A stretch of 64,000 bases of DNA, from assembly GCF_019236475.1 (NCBI RefSeq), contig NZ_JAFAIX010000006.1, positions 124,001 through 188,000 on the forward strand. The letters run 5' to 3'. The notes beneath the pieces were generated by a model. That model did no database searches, was not told the origin of the DNA, and saw only the letters and a list, made by a program, of their open reading frames with translations. Below, piece after piece: positions 9,701 to 17,361 of the stretch. Both the position numbers and the translations under genes were made by a program. Numbering within the stretch: position 1 is the first letter of the stretch; every line of letters starts with the position of its first letter. Source of the stretch: Chitinophaga sp. (GTDB lineage: Bacteria; Bacteroidota; Bacteroidia; Chitinophagales; Chitinophagaceae).

Positions 9701-10581
9701 TGGATATTTTACCTATCCTGATTCACGGTACCGCCTATACGATGCAGAAAGGGGATTTCCTGTTGAAAGATGGTCATATTACCCTGAAATATCTTCCAAG
9801 AATTCAGCAGGAGGATATTAGTTGGGGAGATAACTATAGCGCACGTACGAAAACGATTAGTCGGTATTTTAAAGCAGAATATGAGTTGTTGCGTAGGGAG
9901 ATGGAAACCCCTAAGTACTTTAGGCAACAACTGATGTACAACTACATCTATAAGGGGCCGGTGCTGGAGTGGTATATGCGTGTTAAAACCCAGATGGAAG
10001 GGAATTACCAACAATTTGATGCATTACTGCCTCGTGAAGGTCGAATCATGGATATTGGCTGTGGATATGGTGCGATGAGTTATATGTTGGCATGGCTCGC
10101 TCCAGGCCGACAAATTACCGGTGTGGATCATGATGAAGAAAAAATTATTACAGCCAATAATAACTACAGCAAAACAGATCAGGTAAACTTTATTCAGGGC
10201 GATGTAGCGGAGATGGAAATGGAGCAGCACGATGCCTTTATCCTGAGTGACGTATTGCATTACCTGACAGCAGCAGAGCAGGAAAGTCTCCTGGAACAGT
10301 GTATCAGCAACCTTTCTCCGGAGGGTGTCATCATTTTGCGTGATGGGGATCTGGAGCGCGCCCAGCGACATGAAGGAACGAAATTTACCGAATGGTTATC
10401 CACAAAAGTATTCGGTTTTAATAAAACGGGCAGGCAGGAATTGACTTTCTTGTCGGCGTCCGGTGTACGTAGCATTATCAAAAAATATGGAGCTGTAGCC
10501 GAGGAGATAGACAATACCCGCTATACTTCGAATGTAATATTTGTTATCCGAAAATCCCCCCAAAAACAATATGCACAATAA
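6703..10581 (+). CDS. MMPL/RND exporter fused to LPLAT acyltransferase and SAM methyltransferase
   Basis: A 1292-residue three-domain protein. Residues about 1-825 are an RND/MMPL permease with two homologous halves, each with a large periplasmic loop after the first helix and a bundle of about five helices. Residues about 880-1060 are a PlsC-type acyltransferase: SNHQSFLD supplies the HX4D catalytic pair near 906 and YPEGTRSPD the substrate motif near 974. Residues about 1095-1275 are a class I methyltransferase with the SAM loop DIGCGYGAMS near 1119 and VDHDEEKI after it. Acyl transfer, methylation and export of an aryl polyene lipid would thus be tied together at the inner membrane. I see no frameshift or internal stop, so the fusion appears genuine. 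It overlaps the next gene by 11 bp. Confidence 0.9.
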   Translation: MASIFVAIYNFFERHKVWLWTTTILSFLLVGFLASKVKLEEDITKILPQDKKLDKLQQVFQDSKFADKLIVTISQKDTSAAPMPDSLTAYAAAFTEQAGARLSPYIKTIQGQVEDATVMNLMHLIQSNLPIFLEEKDYSRIDQLIQPDTLQHSLQYDYNTLISPAGLVLKKMIQADPVGISWIGVKKLQQLQADDQFELYDNYVMTKDHRHLMIFITPANPPTATKINAKMLAALDQLQDSLRTQYPQVNASYFGGTAVSVGNASQLRMDTMLTQGVTALLLVALIALFFRKKRAPVLVMLPVIFGALFSLAWVYVFKGHISVIALGAGSVILGIAVNYSLHVFNHFRHTPDIREVISDLAMPMTLGSFTTVGGFLCLQFVKSPMLHDVGLFAAMSLVGAALFSLIFLPHWMVIGHQPAATQEHEHHDNWLDRLSGYKPEKNKWLVGGIFLLTIFFFFTANKVSFENDMMRMNYMSQELQAAEAHLNNVNAYVAQSVYVVTDGDNMESALEHTEQMMPLIHELQQKGAVKKVAGVQSLLLSDKEQQQRIARWNAYWTPAKKQQVLAYLRSHGQAIGFSAKAFDAFESMLNENYQVLNPEDIDILKSGSLGDYIMQRKGTVSLVTLLKVDPAQKNAVYAALDNHPHTTVLDKQYAANRLVDVIRDEFNSIAWMTSLLVFAALLLSYGRIELALITFIPMAISWIWILGIMGLFGIKFNIVNIILSTFIFGLGDDYSIFMMDGLMQEYKTGKKTISSFKSSIILSAITTILGLGVLIFAKHPSLKSIAIISIIGISTVVLISQVMIPVLFNWLITNRTRKGYAPWTLKGWVLSVFSFTYFTLGCLIMTVVGWILIKLNPFNKEKGKYLYHWILSKYTRSVIYIMGNVKKRIINPLNENLDKPAVIISNHQSFLDILVSTMINPKVILLTNQWVWRSPVFGAVVRLADYYPVADGAEGAIEKLRARVKEGYSIMVYPEGTRSPDTNIKRFHKGAFYIAQELGLDILPILIHGTAYTMQKGDFLLKDGHITLKYLPRIQQEDISWGDNYSARTKTISRYFKAEYELLRREMETPKYFRQQLMYNYIYKGPVLEWYMRVKTQMEGNYQQFDALLPREGRIMDIGCGYGAMSYMLAWLAPGRQITGVDHDEEKIITANNNYSKTDQVNFIQGDVAEMEMEQHDAFILSDVLHYLTAAEQESLLEQCISNLSPEGVIILRDGDLERAQRHEGTKFTEWLSTKVFGFNKTGRQELTFLSASGVRSIIKKYGAVAEEIDNTRYTSNVIFVIRKSPQKQYAQ

Positions 10582-12094
10582 TGAGGTCATCGTCATAGGC
10601 AGTGGTCTTGGTGGATTAGTTACCGGTGCCATTCTCAGTATGAATGGTTACCGTGTACGTGTATATGAAAAGAACCGTCAGATAGGCGGTTGCCTACAAA
10701 CTTATTCCAGGGAGAAGGTCATCTTCGATTCCGGTGTACACTATATCGGCGGATTGGCCCCTGGTGAAAACCTATACCAGGTATTCAAATACCTGGGCAT
10801 TATCGATAAGCTAAAGCTGAAACGCATGGATATGGAGGGTTTCGACCATATCAGTTTCAGTGACGATAGCAAAGTGTATCGGTTGGCCCAGGGAGAACAA
10901 CGTTTTATCAATAACCTTCTGGCCGATTTTCCAGGGGAGAAAGCCGCACTGGAAGAGTATTTCCGGATGGTGAAGATGATATGTGGGAAATTCCCCCTGT
11001 ATAATCTCCGATTGGGAAATTATGAGGAAAAGCAAGAAGTGTTGCAATACAATACTGCGGAGTTTCTTCGCTCGTTGACTAGCAATGAACGCTTACAGCA
11101 TGTATTGGCGGGTAATAACCTGTTATATGCCGGTGTGGCGGAAAAGACGCCATTGTATGTGCATTCGTTGGTGCTGAACAGTTATATGCAAAGCTCCTGG
11201 AAATGTGTGGATGGCGGCTCCCAGATAGCCAAATGGCTGGGTCGTCGGATCACGGAAAATGGTGGGGAGATTATCCGTAATACCGGAGTAAGAGCCATCG
11301 TAGGAGAGGGCTCACAGGTAGATCATATAGAATTGCAGGATGGTACCCGTGTCAAAGCAGACCATTACGTATCCAACCTGCACCCAGCGCAAACCATCGC
11401 CATCACGCAAAGCGATATGCTTCGTGGCGCCTATAAAACGAGGATGCAAACCCTCGAAAACTCCATTGGGGCTTTTGTCTTGAATGTAGTCTTGAAACCA
11501 GGGACTTTCCCTTATATCAACTATAATTACTATTACCACGCCACAGACGATGCCTGGGCGGGGATTCATTATAAAACCGATTCCTGGCCGGAGACATACG
11601 CCATGTATGTAGCCGCCAGTTCTCAGCATGAACAGTATGCCGACAGCCTTTCCATTATGACGTATATGCGATATGAGGAAATGGAACCGTGGAAAGACAC
11701 GTTCAACACTGTCCTTCAGCCGGATACCCGAGGCGAGGCCTATGAGGCCTTTAAGCGGGAGAAAGCGGAACAGTTGATTGCCTGCGTGGAGAAGCGGTTC
11801 CCGCAATTCCGGAGTTGTATACAGTCGTACTACGTGGCCACGCCATTATCGTATCGTGATTATATCGGCACCGGAGATGGCAGTATGTATGGTGTTATGA
11901 AAGATTCTGCTAATCCGTTGAGGACGATGATTTCTGCCCGTACCAAGCTGTCAAATTTGTATCTTACAGGGCAAAATCTGAACTTGCACGGGATTCTCGG
12001 CGTAACGATGAGCAGTGTGATCACCGCTTCTGAACTGCTAGGAATGGAACATCTTGTAACAGCAATAAACCATGTATCAGCAACAGACATATAA
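10571..12094 (+). CDS. FAD-dependent oxidoreductase, phytoene-desaturase/retinol-saturase-like
   Basis: The ATG at 10571 (MHNNEVIVIGSGLGGLVTGA) places the dinucleotide-binding GxGxxG motif at the very N-terminus and gives 507 residues. The open frame extends 30 bases upstream but those codons belong to the previous gene. The glutamate of VYEKNRQIGGCLQTY and the C-terminal LYLTGQNLNLHGILGVTMSS, which holds the FAD-binding end, are typical of the carotenoid isomerase/phytoene desaturase/retinol saturase superfamily. In this setting it could act on the polyene or aryl moiety. It overlaps the exporter gene by 11 bp and the next gene by 23 bp. Confidence 0.85.
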   Translation: MHNNEVIVIGSGLGGLVTGAILSMNGYRVRVYEKNRQIGGCLQTYSREKVIFDSGVHYIGGLAPGENLYQVFKYLGIIDKLKLKRMDMEGFDHISFSDDSKVYRLAQGEQRFINNLLADFPGEKAALEEYFRMVKMICGKFPLYNLRLGNYEEKQEVLQYNTAEFLRSLTSNERLQHVLAGNNLLYAGVAEKTPLYVHSLVLNSYMQSSWKCVDGGSQIAKWLGRRITENGGEIIRNTGVRAIVGEGSQVDHIELQDGTRVKADHYVSNLHPAQTIAITQSDMLRGAYKTRMQTLENSIGAFVLNVVLKPGTFPYINYNYYYHATDDAWAGIHYKTDSWPETYAMYVAASSQHEQYADSLSIMTYMRYEEMEPWKDTFNTVLQPDTRGEAYEAFKREKAEQLIACVEKRFPQFRSCIQSYYVATPLSYRDYIGTGDGSMYGVMKDSANPLRTMISARTKLSNLYLTGQNLNLHGILGVTMSSVITASELLGMEHLVTAINHVSATDI

Positions 12095-13790
12095 CATCAA
12101 GGGGAAAAAGAAGAAGCGCAGTTTTTTAAGTAAGCTGCTACGGGTATTCCTGTACATCATAGGAGGTATTTTGGTGCTGTTGATAGCCTTGGCTATTTAC
12201 TTGGTATCTGTGAGCAAAATGACACCTCCGGATATTGCCAATAAGGAGGCGCTGAAGCTACAGCGTACACCATTGGATAGTACCGCTTGGACATTAGGTA
12301 ATAGCTGGTTCCGTAAAAGCAATAGCGGTCTCTACGAAATGTACGTAGAGGGAGCGCCTTTTGAAAGAGGCGTAATCAATGGAAAACTATCTGCTGAGCT
12401 GATACAGCGTCAGGAAGATGTTTTTGTGGGACAGATCACCAAAATGATCCCATCCAATTTTTACAGACATTTCCTTAAATATTTCATCGGTTTCTTCAAT
12501 CGTGACCTCAGTCAGAATGTACCAGAGGAGTTCAAGGAAGAAATCTATGGAGAATCCTTCTCTGCGTCTCCTAATTACGACTATATCGGTAGTAATTACG
12601 AGCGTCTGATGAACTATCATGCGGCGCATGATATAGGGCATGCTTTACAGGGGATGGCATTGGTAGGATGTACTTCCTTCGCCACTTGGGATGAGCAGTC
12701 GGCCGATAGTAACCTGATCATCGGGCGTAACTTCGATTTCTACATGGGAGATAAGTTTGCCGAAGATAAGATGATCGTGTTTTATCATCCTGACAAAGGT
12801 TACAATTTCATGTTTGTGACCTGGGGCGGTTTTACGGGAGTTGTTTCCGGTATGAACGACCAGGGTCTTACCGTTACCATCAATGCTGCCAGAACAGACG
12901 TTCCTTTTGGAGCGGCTACGCCAGTATCATTGGTAGCAAGAGAAATCTTGCAATATGCCAAAACCATCGATGAAGCATGGGCCATTGCCAGCAAAAGAAA
13001 AATGTTTGTATCCGAATCATTCCTGATCGGCTCTGCAAATGACAATAAAGCCGTGGTGATAGAGAAAACACCTACCGGCATGGATAGATACAGTCCAAAT
13101 CAGCATTTCATCACCTGCACCAATCACTTCCAGGGCGATTCCTTGAAACTGTTGGCCTCCAACAAACTCCAGGTAGCGGAAAGTGCTTCTGAGTATAGGT
13201 ATCAGCGTCTGACCGAATTGATGAAAAGAAACGGTCCGAATACCGTGCAGAAAACAGTGGATATCCTGCGTGATCGTCAAGGGTTACATGATGCCAATAT
13301 TGGAATGGGAAATGAGAAAGCCATCAACCAGTTTATTGCGCACCATGGTATTGTGTTTGAGCCGAAGAAGAAATTGGTTTGGGTATCTACAGCGCCTTTC
13401 CAAATGGGCGAATTTGTAGCTTATGATTTGAATCAGATCTTCAGTATGAAAGGGTTGCAAACGGATCATGAAGTGTATGATACCACCTTGAACATTCCAG
13501 CGGATCCATTCCTACAAACAGCGGATTTCGCCAAGTGGAAGCAGTTCCATCATATGAAGGAACAAGCTGCCAATGGAGGGCCATTGGATGTTGCAGCATT
13601 TATCAATACCAATCCTGAATTATATCAGACATATTGGATCATCGGCGATTATTTCTATAAGAAAAAGAGCTATGATGAGGCCAAAAAATATTATGCCATC
13701 GCGTTAACAAAAGTGATCGCTACCAAAGGCGAGGAAAACCATATTCGTGAAAGGCTGCAAAAGTGTGAGCAGGCATTACAGAAAAAATAG
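12072..13790 (+). CDS. Membrane-anchored C45-family Ntn acyltransferase/hydrolase
   Basis: A 572-residue protein with a basic N-terminus and one membrane helix (about residues 25-48). The rest is periplasmic and matches the acyl-coenzyme A:6-aminopenicillanic acid acyltransferase (C45) family. The sequence ALVGCTSFATWDEQ holds the expected autoprocessing cysteine near residue 198, followed by NLIIGRNFDFYMGD and GFTGVVSGMNDQGLTVTINA. These enzymes cleave themselves and use the freed N-terminal cysteine to move or hydrolyse acyl groups on amides or esters. A tetratricopeptide-like tail (YFYKKKSYDEAKKYYAIAL) ends the protein. An acyl-joining role in forming a flexirubin-type ester is attractive but unproven. 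Confidence 0.83.
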   Translation: MYQQQTYNIKGKKKKRSFLSKLLRVFLYIIGGILVLLIALAIYLVSVSKMTPPDIANKEALKLQRTPLDSTAWTLGNSWFRKSNSGLYEMYVEGAPFERGVINGKLSAELIQRQEDVFVGQITKMIPSNFYRHFLKYFIGFFNRDLSQNVPEEFKEEIYGESFSASPNYDYIGSNYERLMNYHAAHDIGHALQGMALVGCTSFATWDEQSADSNLIIGRNFDFYMGDKFAEDKMIVFYHPDKGYNFMFVTWGGFTGVVSGMNDQGLTVTINAARTDVPFGAATPVSLVAREILQYAKTIDEAWAIASKRKMFVSESFLIGSANDNKAVVIEKTPTGMDRYSPNQHFITCTNHFQGDSLKLLASNKLQVAESASEYRYQRLTELMKRNGPNTVQKTVDILRDRQGLHDANIGMGNEKAINQFIAHHGIVFEPKKKLVWVSTAPFQMGEFVAYDLNQIFSMKGLQTDHEVYDTTLNIPADPFLQTADFAKWKQFHHMKEQAANGGPLDVAAFINTNPELYQTYWIIGDYFYKKKSYDEAKKYYAIALTKVIATKGEENHIRERLQKCEQALQKK

Positions 13791-13796
13791 CGCAGT

Positions 13797-14174
13797 ATGA
13801 TCATCGGAATAGGTACAGATATAGTGGATGTGCAAAGGATAGCGGAGAGGCTGGCCAAAGGTACTGGGTTCAGAGACCTGGTATTCACGCCCCATGAAAT
13901 CGCCTATTGTGATCAACAGGCCAATCCTGCCCAATCGTATGCCGCCCGCTTTGCCGCCAAGGAGGCAATGCTCAAAGCCATGGGAACAGGCTGGGGAAAT
14001 GGAGGTATTCATTTCAATGAGATAGAAATCAGGAATGATATCAACGGAAAACCGGAAATATATCTTATCGGCGAAGGTGAAAAACGCTATGAACAGCTAC
14101 AGATAAGGCATATCTGGGTTTCCTTATCACATGAAAAAACAACTGCCATCGCTATGGTCATTCTGGAAAGTTGA
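13797..14174 (+). CDS. acpS: Holo-ACP synthase (4'-phosphopantetheinyl transferase)
   Basis: A 125-residue AcpS-family protein that moves phosphopantetheine from CoA to the serine of an acyl carrier protein. MIIGIGTDIVDVQRI holds the Mg-binding aspartate, and RFAAKEAMLKAMGTG is the second hallmark motif. WVSLSHEKTTAIAMVIL is the usual C-terminal strand. It lies 6 bp after the C45 gene. Because it sits in the operon it probably serves the pigment ACP, though it could also be the cell's only AcpS. Confidence 0.92.
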   Translation: MIIGIGTDIVDVQRIAERLAKGTGFRDLVFTPHEIAYCDQQANPAQSYAARFAAKEAMLKAMGTGWGNGGIHFNEIEIRNDINGKPEIYLIGEGEKRYEQLQIRHIWVSLSHEKTTAIAMVILES

Positions 14175-14201
14175 CCCGCGTCTCACTAAACAAAAAATAC
14201 T

Positions 14202-15494
14202 ATGTATATACCCGATATAGAACTACAGTCATCCGCCGCCATCCGGGCATTCCAGGAGAAGGAAGTCCTGCATATGATCGGCTATCTGCAACAGTTTTCA
14301 CCTTTTTATAAAGACTGGTTCAAACGGCATCATATACAGGCAGACAGCATCACCTCTTTGGAGGACCTGAAGAAGATTCCTCCTGTTACCAAAGAAGCAT
14401 TACAGGAGTATAACTGGGATTTTCTTTGCGTAGATAAGAGTAAAATTGCCGAGTATACCACTACCTCTGGAACCCTTGGCAGACCAGTGATTCTGGCGTT
14501 GACGGAGAAGGATTTGCAGCGATTGAGTTATAATGAATATATATCGTTCTGTTGTGCCGATGGTACCGACAGTGATGTGTTTCAATTGATGCTGACATTG
14601 GATCGTCAGTTTATGGCGGGTATGGCGTATTATAACGGCATTCGTAAGCTGGGAGCCGGCGTACTGCGTGTAGGCCCGGGCGTGCCTAGTATGCAGTGGG
14701 AAAATATTCAGCGCATAAAACCTACGACTATCGTAGGCGTACCTTCTTTTTTAGTGAAGCTGATCGCCTATGCAAAAGAACATAATATAGATATCAACAG
14801 TACTTCCGTAAAGAAGGCGGTATGTATTGGTGAGAATATACGCAATACGGATTTTTCCCTGAACGTATTAGGTAAGAAAATTACAGAGCAATGGGATATC
14901 CGGTTGTATTCTACATATGCGTCTACAGAAATGCAGACAGCTTTTACAGAATGCAGAGCTGGTAAGGGTGGGCATCATCATCCAGAATTACTGTATGTAG
15001 AGTTGTTGAATGAAAACAACGAGCAGGTAGGGCCTGGTGAAGATGGAGAAGTGACCATTACTACACTTGGTGTAGAAGGGATGCCGCTGTTGCGTTATAA
15101 GACAGGAGATATTTGTCGCTATTACGATGATCCGTGTACTTGCGGCAGACAGACATTACGTTTGTCTCCCGTAATCGGACGTAAGAAGCAAATGATTAAA
15201 TTCAAGGGTACTACGTTATATCCACCAGCGTTGTTCGATCTGTTGAATGACATGGAAGAAGTGAAAGAATTTGTGGTAGAAGTGCATTCCAATGAGTTGG
15301 GAACAGATGAGATATTGTTGCATCTGTGGCCGTTGGAAGAATCGGAAGAGATGGATAGGAAGATACGTTCTTATCTGCAGGCGAAGTTACGCGTGATCCC
15401 GCAGATACGGTATTGTAGCCAGGCGGAGATTATGAAGATGCAGTTTCCAGAGGCGAGTAGGAAGCCAGTGAAGTTTGTGGATAATAGGAAGTAA
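14202..15494 (+). CDS. Adenylate-forming ligase, phenylacetate-CoA ligase-like
   Basis: A 430-residue member of the ANL superfamily closest to PaaK-type phenylacetate-CoA ligases. The P-loop reads YTTTSGTLGRPVIL, the adenine-binding region YSTYASTEMQTAF, and the hinge region RYKTGDICRYYDDPC, with a CxCGR motif after it. A C-terminal lid domain runs from about residue 335. It would activate an aromatic acid as an acyl adenylate and load it on CoA or ACP, which suits priming of an aryl polyene with a cinnamate- or benzoate-like starter. It is the last gene before a strong terminator. Confidence 0.85.
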   Translation: MYIPDIELQSSAAIRAFQEKEVLHMIGYLQQFSPFYKDWFKRHHIQADSITSLEDLKKIPPVTKEALQEYNWDFLCVDKSKIAEYTTTSGTLGRPVILALTEKDLQRLSYNEYISFCCADGTDSDVFQLMLTLDRQFMAGMAYYNGIRKLGAGVLRVGPGVPSMQWENIQRIKPTTIVGVPSFLVKLIAYAKEHNIDINSTSVKKAVCIGENIRNTDFSLNVLGKKITEQWDIRLYSTYASTEMQTAFTECRAGKGGHHHPELLYVELLNENNEQVGPGEDGEVTITTLGVEGMPLLRYKTGDICRYYDDPCTCGRQTLRLSPVIGRKKQMIKFKGTTLYPPALFDLLNDMEEVKEFVVEVHSNELGTDEILLHLWPLEESEEMDRKIRSYLQAKLRVIPQIRYCSQAEIMKMQFPEASRKPVKFVDNRK

Positions 15495-15509
15495 AGTTAA
15501 AAAATAGGA

Positions 15510-15550
15510 AAAGTGTCTCCTATGTATAAAAGCATAGGAGACACTTTTTT
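15510..15550 (+). terminator. Rho-independent terminator of the pigment operon
   Basis: A perfect 15-bp stem (AAAGTGTCTCCTATG paired with CATAGGAGACACTTT) encloses an 8-base loop and runs into a long T tract. It starts 16 bp after the ligase stop codon. It is a very strong terminator and marks the right end of the operon. Confidence 0.95.
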
Positions 15551-15583
15551 TTATGATTGTTATTGAAAGGAGAGTCAGAAAAA

Positions 15584-15946
15584 ATGATAGTAAAAATGCG
15601 AATGGCTGTAGCGCTCTTGCTGCTGGTATTAATTACTGGATGCAATGAAAAAGTGGAATTACCTGGAAAATACCTTAATACAAAATACTATATGGATGCC
15701 CCTATGAATATATTATCGATTAGTAGGGATGGTAAGTATTCAATGGTTTATCCAAGTGTGCTTGGTGAGAAGCAGCTAGGGGAGTGGGTTTTGAAGTATG
15801 ATACATTGGTGTTGTGGGCTCAATTAGAATTGGTAAATAATTTTAAAGATACTATTGTGAGAACGGATACTTCTATTGCCATGTTTAGGGTAAAGGGTAA
15901 AAAGTTGCGTTCGTTAAGTAATAATTGGGTATTGAAGCGAGAATAA
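15584..15946 (+). CDS. Small hypothetical lipoprotein
   Basis: A 120-residue protein with a signal peptide and lipobox (LLLLVLITGC), so it should be a membrane-anchored lipoprotein. The ATG at 15584 follows a GGAG-containing stretch 12 bases upstream; an ATG at 15596 (MRMAVALLLL) is an equally good signal-peptide start. The mature domain is short and beta-rich (ISRDGKYSMVY, LGEWVLKYDTLVLW), a pattern seen in small Bacteroidota lipoproteins with lipocalin-like sheets. I do not recognise the family. It stands alone between the operon terminator and the AT-rich region. Confidence 0.72.
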   Translation: MIVKMRMAVALLLLVLITGCNEKVELPGKYLNTKYYMDAPMNILSISRDGKYSMVYPSVLGEKQLGEWVLKYDTLVLWAQLELVNNFKDTIVRTDTSIAMFRVKGKKLRSLSNNWVLKRE

Positions 15947-15977
15947 TCTTATTCATCCGTATCAATTTTCTCCTCAA

Positions 15978-16076
15978 TTTGATCTGTTCATTCTCATTCG
16001 TTCTGTTCATTTTCATTCGGGGATTATAACGCTCATTCGCGGGTTTTCAGCTTTGTATAGCTGATAATTTGCGGGG
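15978..16076 (+). repeat. Upstream repeat, copy A, with paired CTGTTCATT boxes
   Basis: First of three related elements. CTGTTCATT occurs at 15984-15992 and 16003-16011, exactly 19 bp apart, followed by ATTCGGGGATT, then a second ATTCG block and a promoter-like TAATTTGC ending six bases before the ATG at 16077. The same order is kept in copies B and C. The sequence looks like a protein-binding site joined to a promoter; this is inferred from the conservation. Confidence 0.75.
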
Positions 16077-16610
16077 ATGAAAAGTAATCCTAACTATATT
16101 GATATTGAAATAGACCAGTTAACAGATAGCATTGTTTGTAAGATAACTGGGGAGCATTATGAGACCGATGTGAAGCAGATGACGATGGAAGATTGGCGCT
16201 TGATTAAGAAAATTAAAGGGTGGAAGTTTGATTGGAATTTGGAATTATCCTACGAGGATAGGGACGTTTATGCAGTGGTGAAGAAGGAGGAACCTGAGCT
16301 TATACAGGGTTTGGTGAGTTGTAGAAGTAGCTCAGATCATTATTACATGGAAAAGATAGAAAGTGCACCGTTTAATGTTGGAAAGGAGAAAATGTATGAA
16401 GGAGTGGCTGGTAATCTGTTTGCTTATGTATGCAAACTATCTATGGAAGCAGGATTTGACGGAGTAATTTGCTTCCTGGCAAAAACAAAATTAATTGACC
16501 ACTACATTGAAACAGTTGGTGCGAGAGTCATTGGGCATCGCAAATTGGCTATCCATGAAAAAGAAGCACAATTCCTTATTGATAAATATTTTAAATCCTC
16601 ATCATTATGA
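16077..16610 (+). CDS. GNAT-like acetyltransferase-fold protein
   Basis: A 177-residue protein. The segment from about residue 105 (EGVAGNLFAYVCKLSMEAGF, then DGVICFLAKTKLIDHYIETVGA) has the helix-strand-helix order of the acetyl-CoA-binding half of GNAT enzymes, and LAIHEKEAQFLIDKYF closes the chain. The first half (MTMEDWRLIKKIKGWKFDWN) is not typical. The usual Q/RxxGxG/A pyrophosphate loop is only loosely matched, so activity is uncertain. The ATG is nearly on top of the promoter-like element of repeat A. Its neighbours are three small basic proteins that share its upstream repeat, so the genes may form one system. Confidence 0.6.
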   Translation: MKSNPNYIDIEIDQLTDSIVCKITGEHYETDVKQMTMEDWRLIKKIKGWKFDWNLELSYEDRDVYAVVKKEEPELIQGLVSCRSSSDHYYMEKIESAPFNVGKEKMYEGVAGNLFAYVCKLSMEAGFDGVICFLAKTKLIDHYIETVGARVIGHRKLAIHEKEAQFLIDKYFKSSSL

Positions 16611-16646
16611 TTATGCACCTGATTTTATAGAGAGGATGGTGAATTA

Positions 16647-16820
16647 CCCTTTCGTATTTTCTTCATTTGAATTATCATTTTGATCTGTTCATTATTATCA
16701 ACTCTGTTCATTCTCATTCGGGGATTTAAAACCTTTATTCGCTGGTTTTTAGGTTTATTTAATTAGTAAATTACAGGAGTGAACACTAATCTTAATTAAA
16801 TATTCCAAATAAATATTTTT
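16647..16820 (+). repeat. Upstream repeat, copy B
   Basis: Second copy. CTGTTCATT boxes lie at 16685-16693 and 16704-16712, again 19 bp apart, followed by ATTCGGGGATT, an ATTCG block and a TAAATTAC element. Downstream it contains GTG at 16779 opening a six-codon frame (V N T N L N stop). That frame lines up with the first codons of the GNAT-like gene behind copy A (M K S N P N). Copy B therefore looks like a duplicate whose original reading frame has decayed into a leader. The similarity to copy C continues up to the ATG of the small gene at 16821. Confidence 0.75.
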
Positions 16821-17024
16821 ATGAGCTGTAACCAGGAAGATGTTCGTATAAACTTTGATTTATTACAAAATCTCGATCCAATTGTTATTAGTGATCGGCC
16901 TGAAACAAAGAGGGAGCTGTTTTATACCTCGTTGATAATTAAACTCTATAAATCAACAGGAAAGGCATTTCAATATCCTCCCCGTAAAAGGAAATTGCAT
17001 CGTTGGAGCCGTAAGGATAGCTAG
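16821..17024 (+). CDS. Small basic protein, paralogue 1, unknown function
   Basis: A 67-residue protein I do not recognise. It shares a pattern with the next two genes: an N-terminal acidic part (VRINFDLLQNLDPIVISD), a central helix (FYTSLIIKLYKSTGKAF), and a basic tail (YPPRKRKLHRWSRKDS). The tail, rich in Arg, Lys and aromatic residues, suggests contact with nucleic acid or ribosomes. The ATG follows ATATTTTT in the same position as in paralogue 3. There is no signal peptide or membrane segment. Conservation across three paralogues makes it a real gene despite its size. Confidence 0.65.
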   Translation: MSCNQEDVRINFDLLQNLDPIVISDRPETKRELFYTSLIIKLYKSTGKAFQYPPRKRKLHRWSRKDS

Positions 17025-17088
17025 TTTACTAATGCTATAGGTGCAGTATTGCTTGATAATAGCCATAACCATATCAACCTCCATTTTT

Positions 17089-17358
17089 ATGAATAATAAC
17101 CACGTGGAACCACGTATAAACTTCGAATTATTAGATAAATCGGATTATTTTAATTTCCAGAGCAATCCTCTCACAAAAAAGGAACGGTTTTACCTTAATG
17201 TGGTATTTAGATTCCACAAATCAACAGGAAGGTATCCTTTATGTTCTCCCCGTAAAAGAAAGCTGCATAAGTGGAGTCGTAAGGATGGCGAACTTAAAAA
17301 TGGAGTTGCAATACATGCTGAGATGCACAAGCCATTGGGTTTGTACTTAAACAGGTAA
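17089..17358 (+). CDS. Small basic protein, paralogue 2, unknown function
   Basis: The ATG at 17089 gives 89 residues; an open frame reaches back to 17041, but this start matches that of paralogue 1 (ATTTTTATG in both). The same plan is seen: PRINFELLDKSDYFNFQSN, then FYLNVVFRFHKSTGRYP, then SPRKRKLHKWSRKDG, followed by an extra 20-residue tail. It lies 64 bp after paralogue 1 and has no upstream repeat of its own, so both are probably transcribed from copy B. Confidence 0.65.
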   Translation: MNNNHVEPRINFELLDKSDYFNFQSNPLTKKERFYLNVVFRFHKSTGRYPLCSPRKRKLHKWSRKDGELKNGVAIHAEMHKPLGLYLNR

Positions 17359-17361
17359 ATG

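Noticed and set aside
16495..16683. Open frame of 62 codons overlapping the end of the GNAT-like gene
   Set aside because: It is in another frame of that gene, has no homologue among the small paralogues and no start context.
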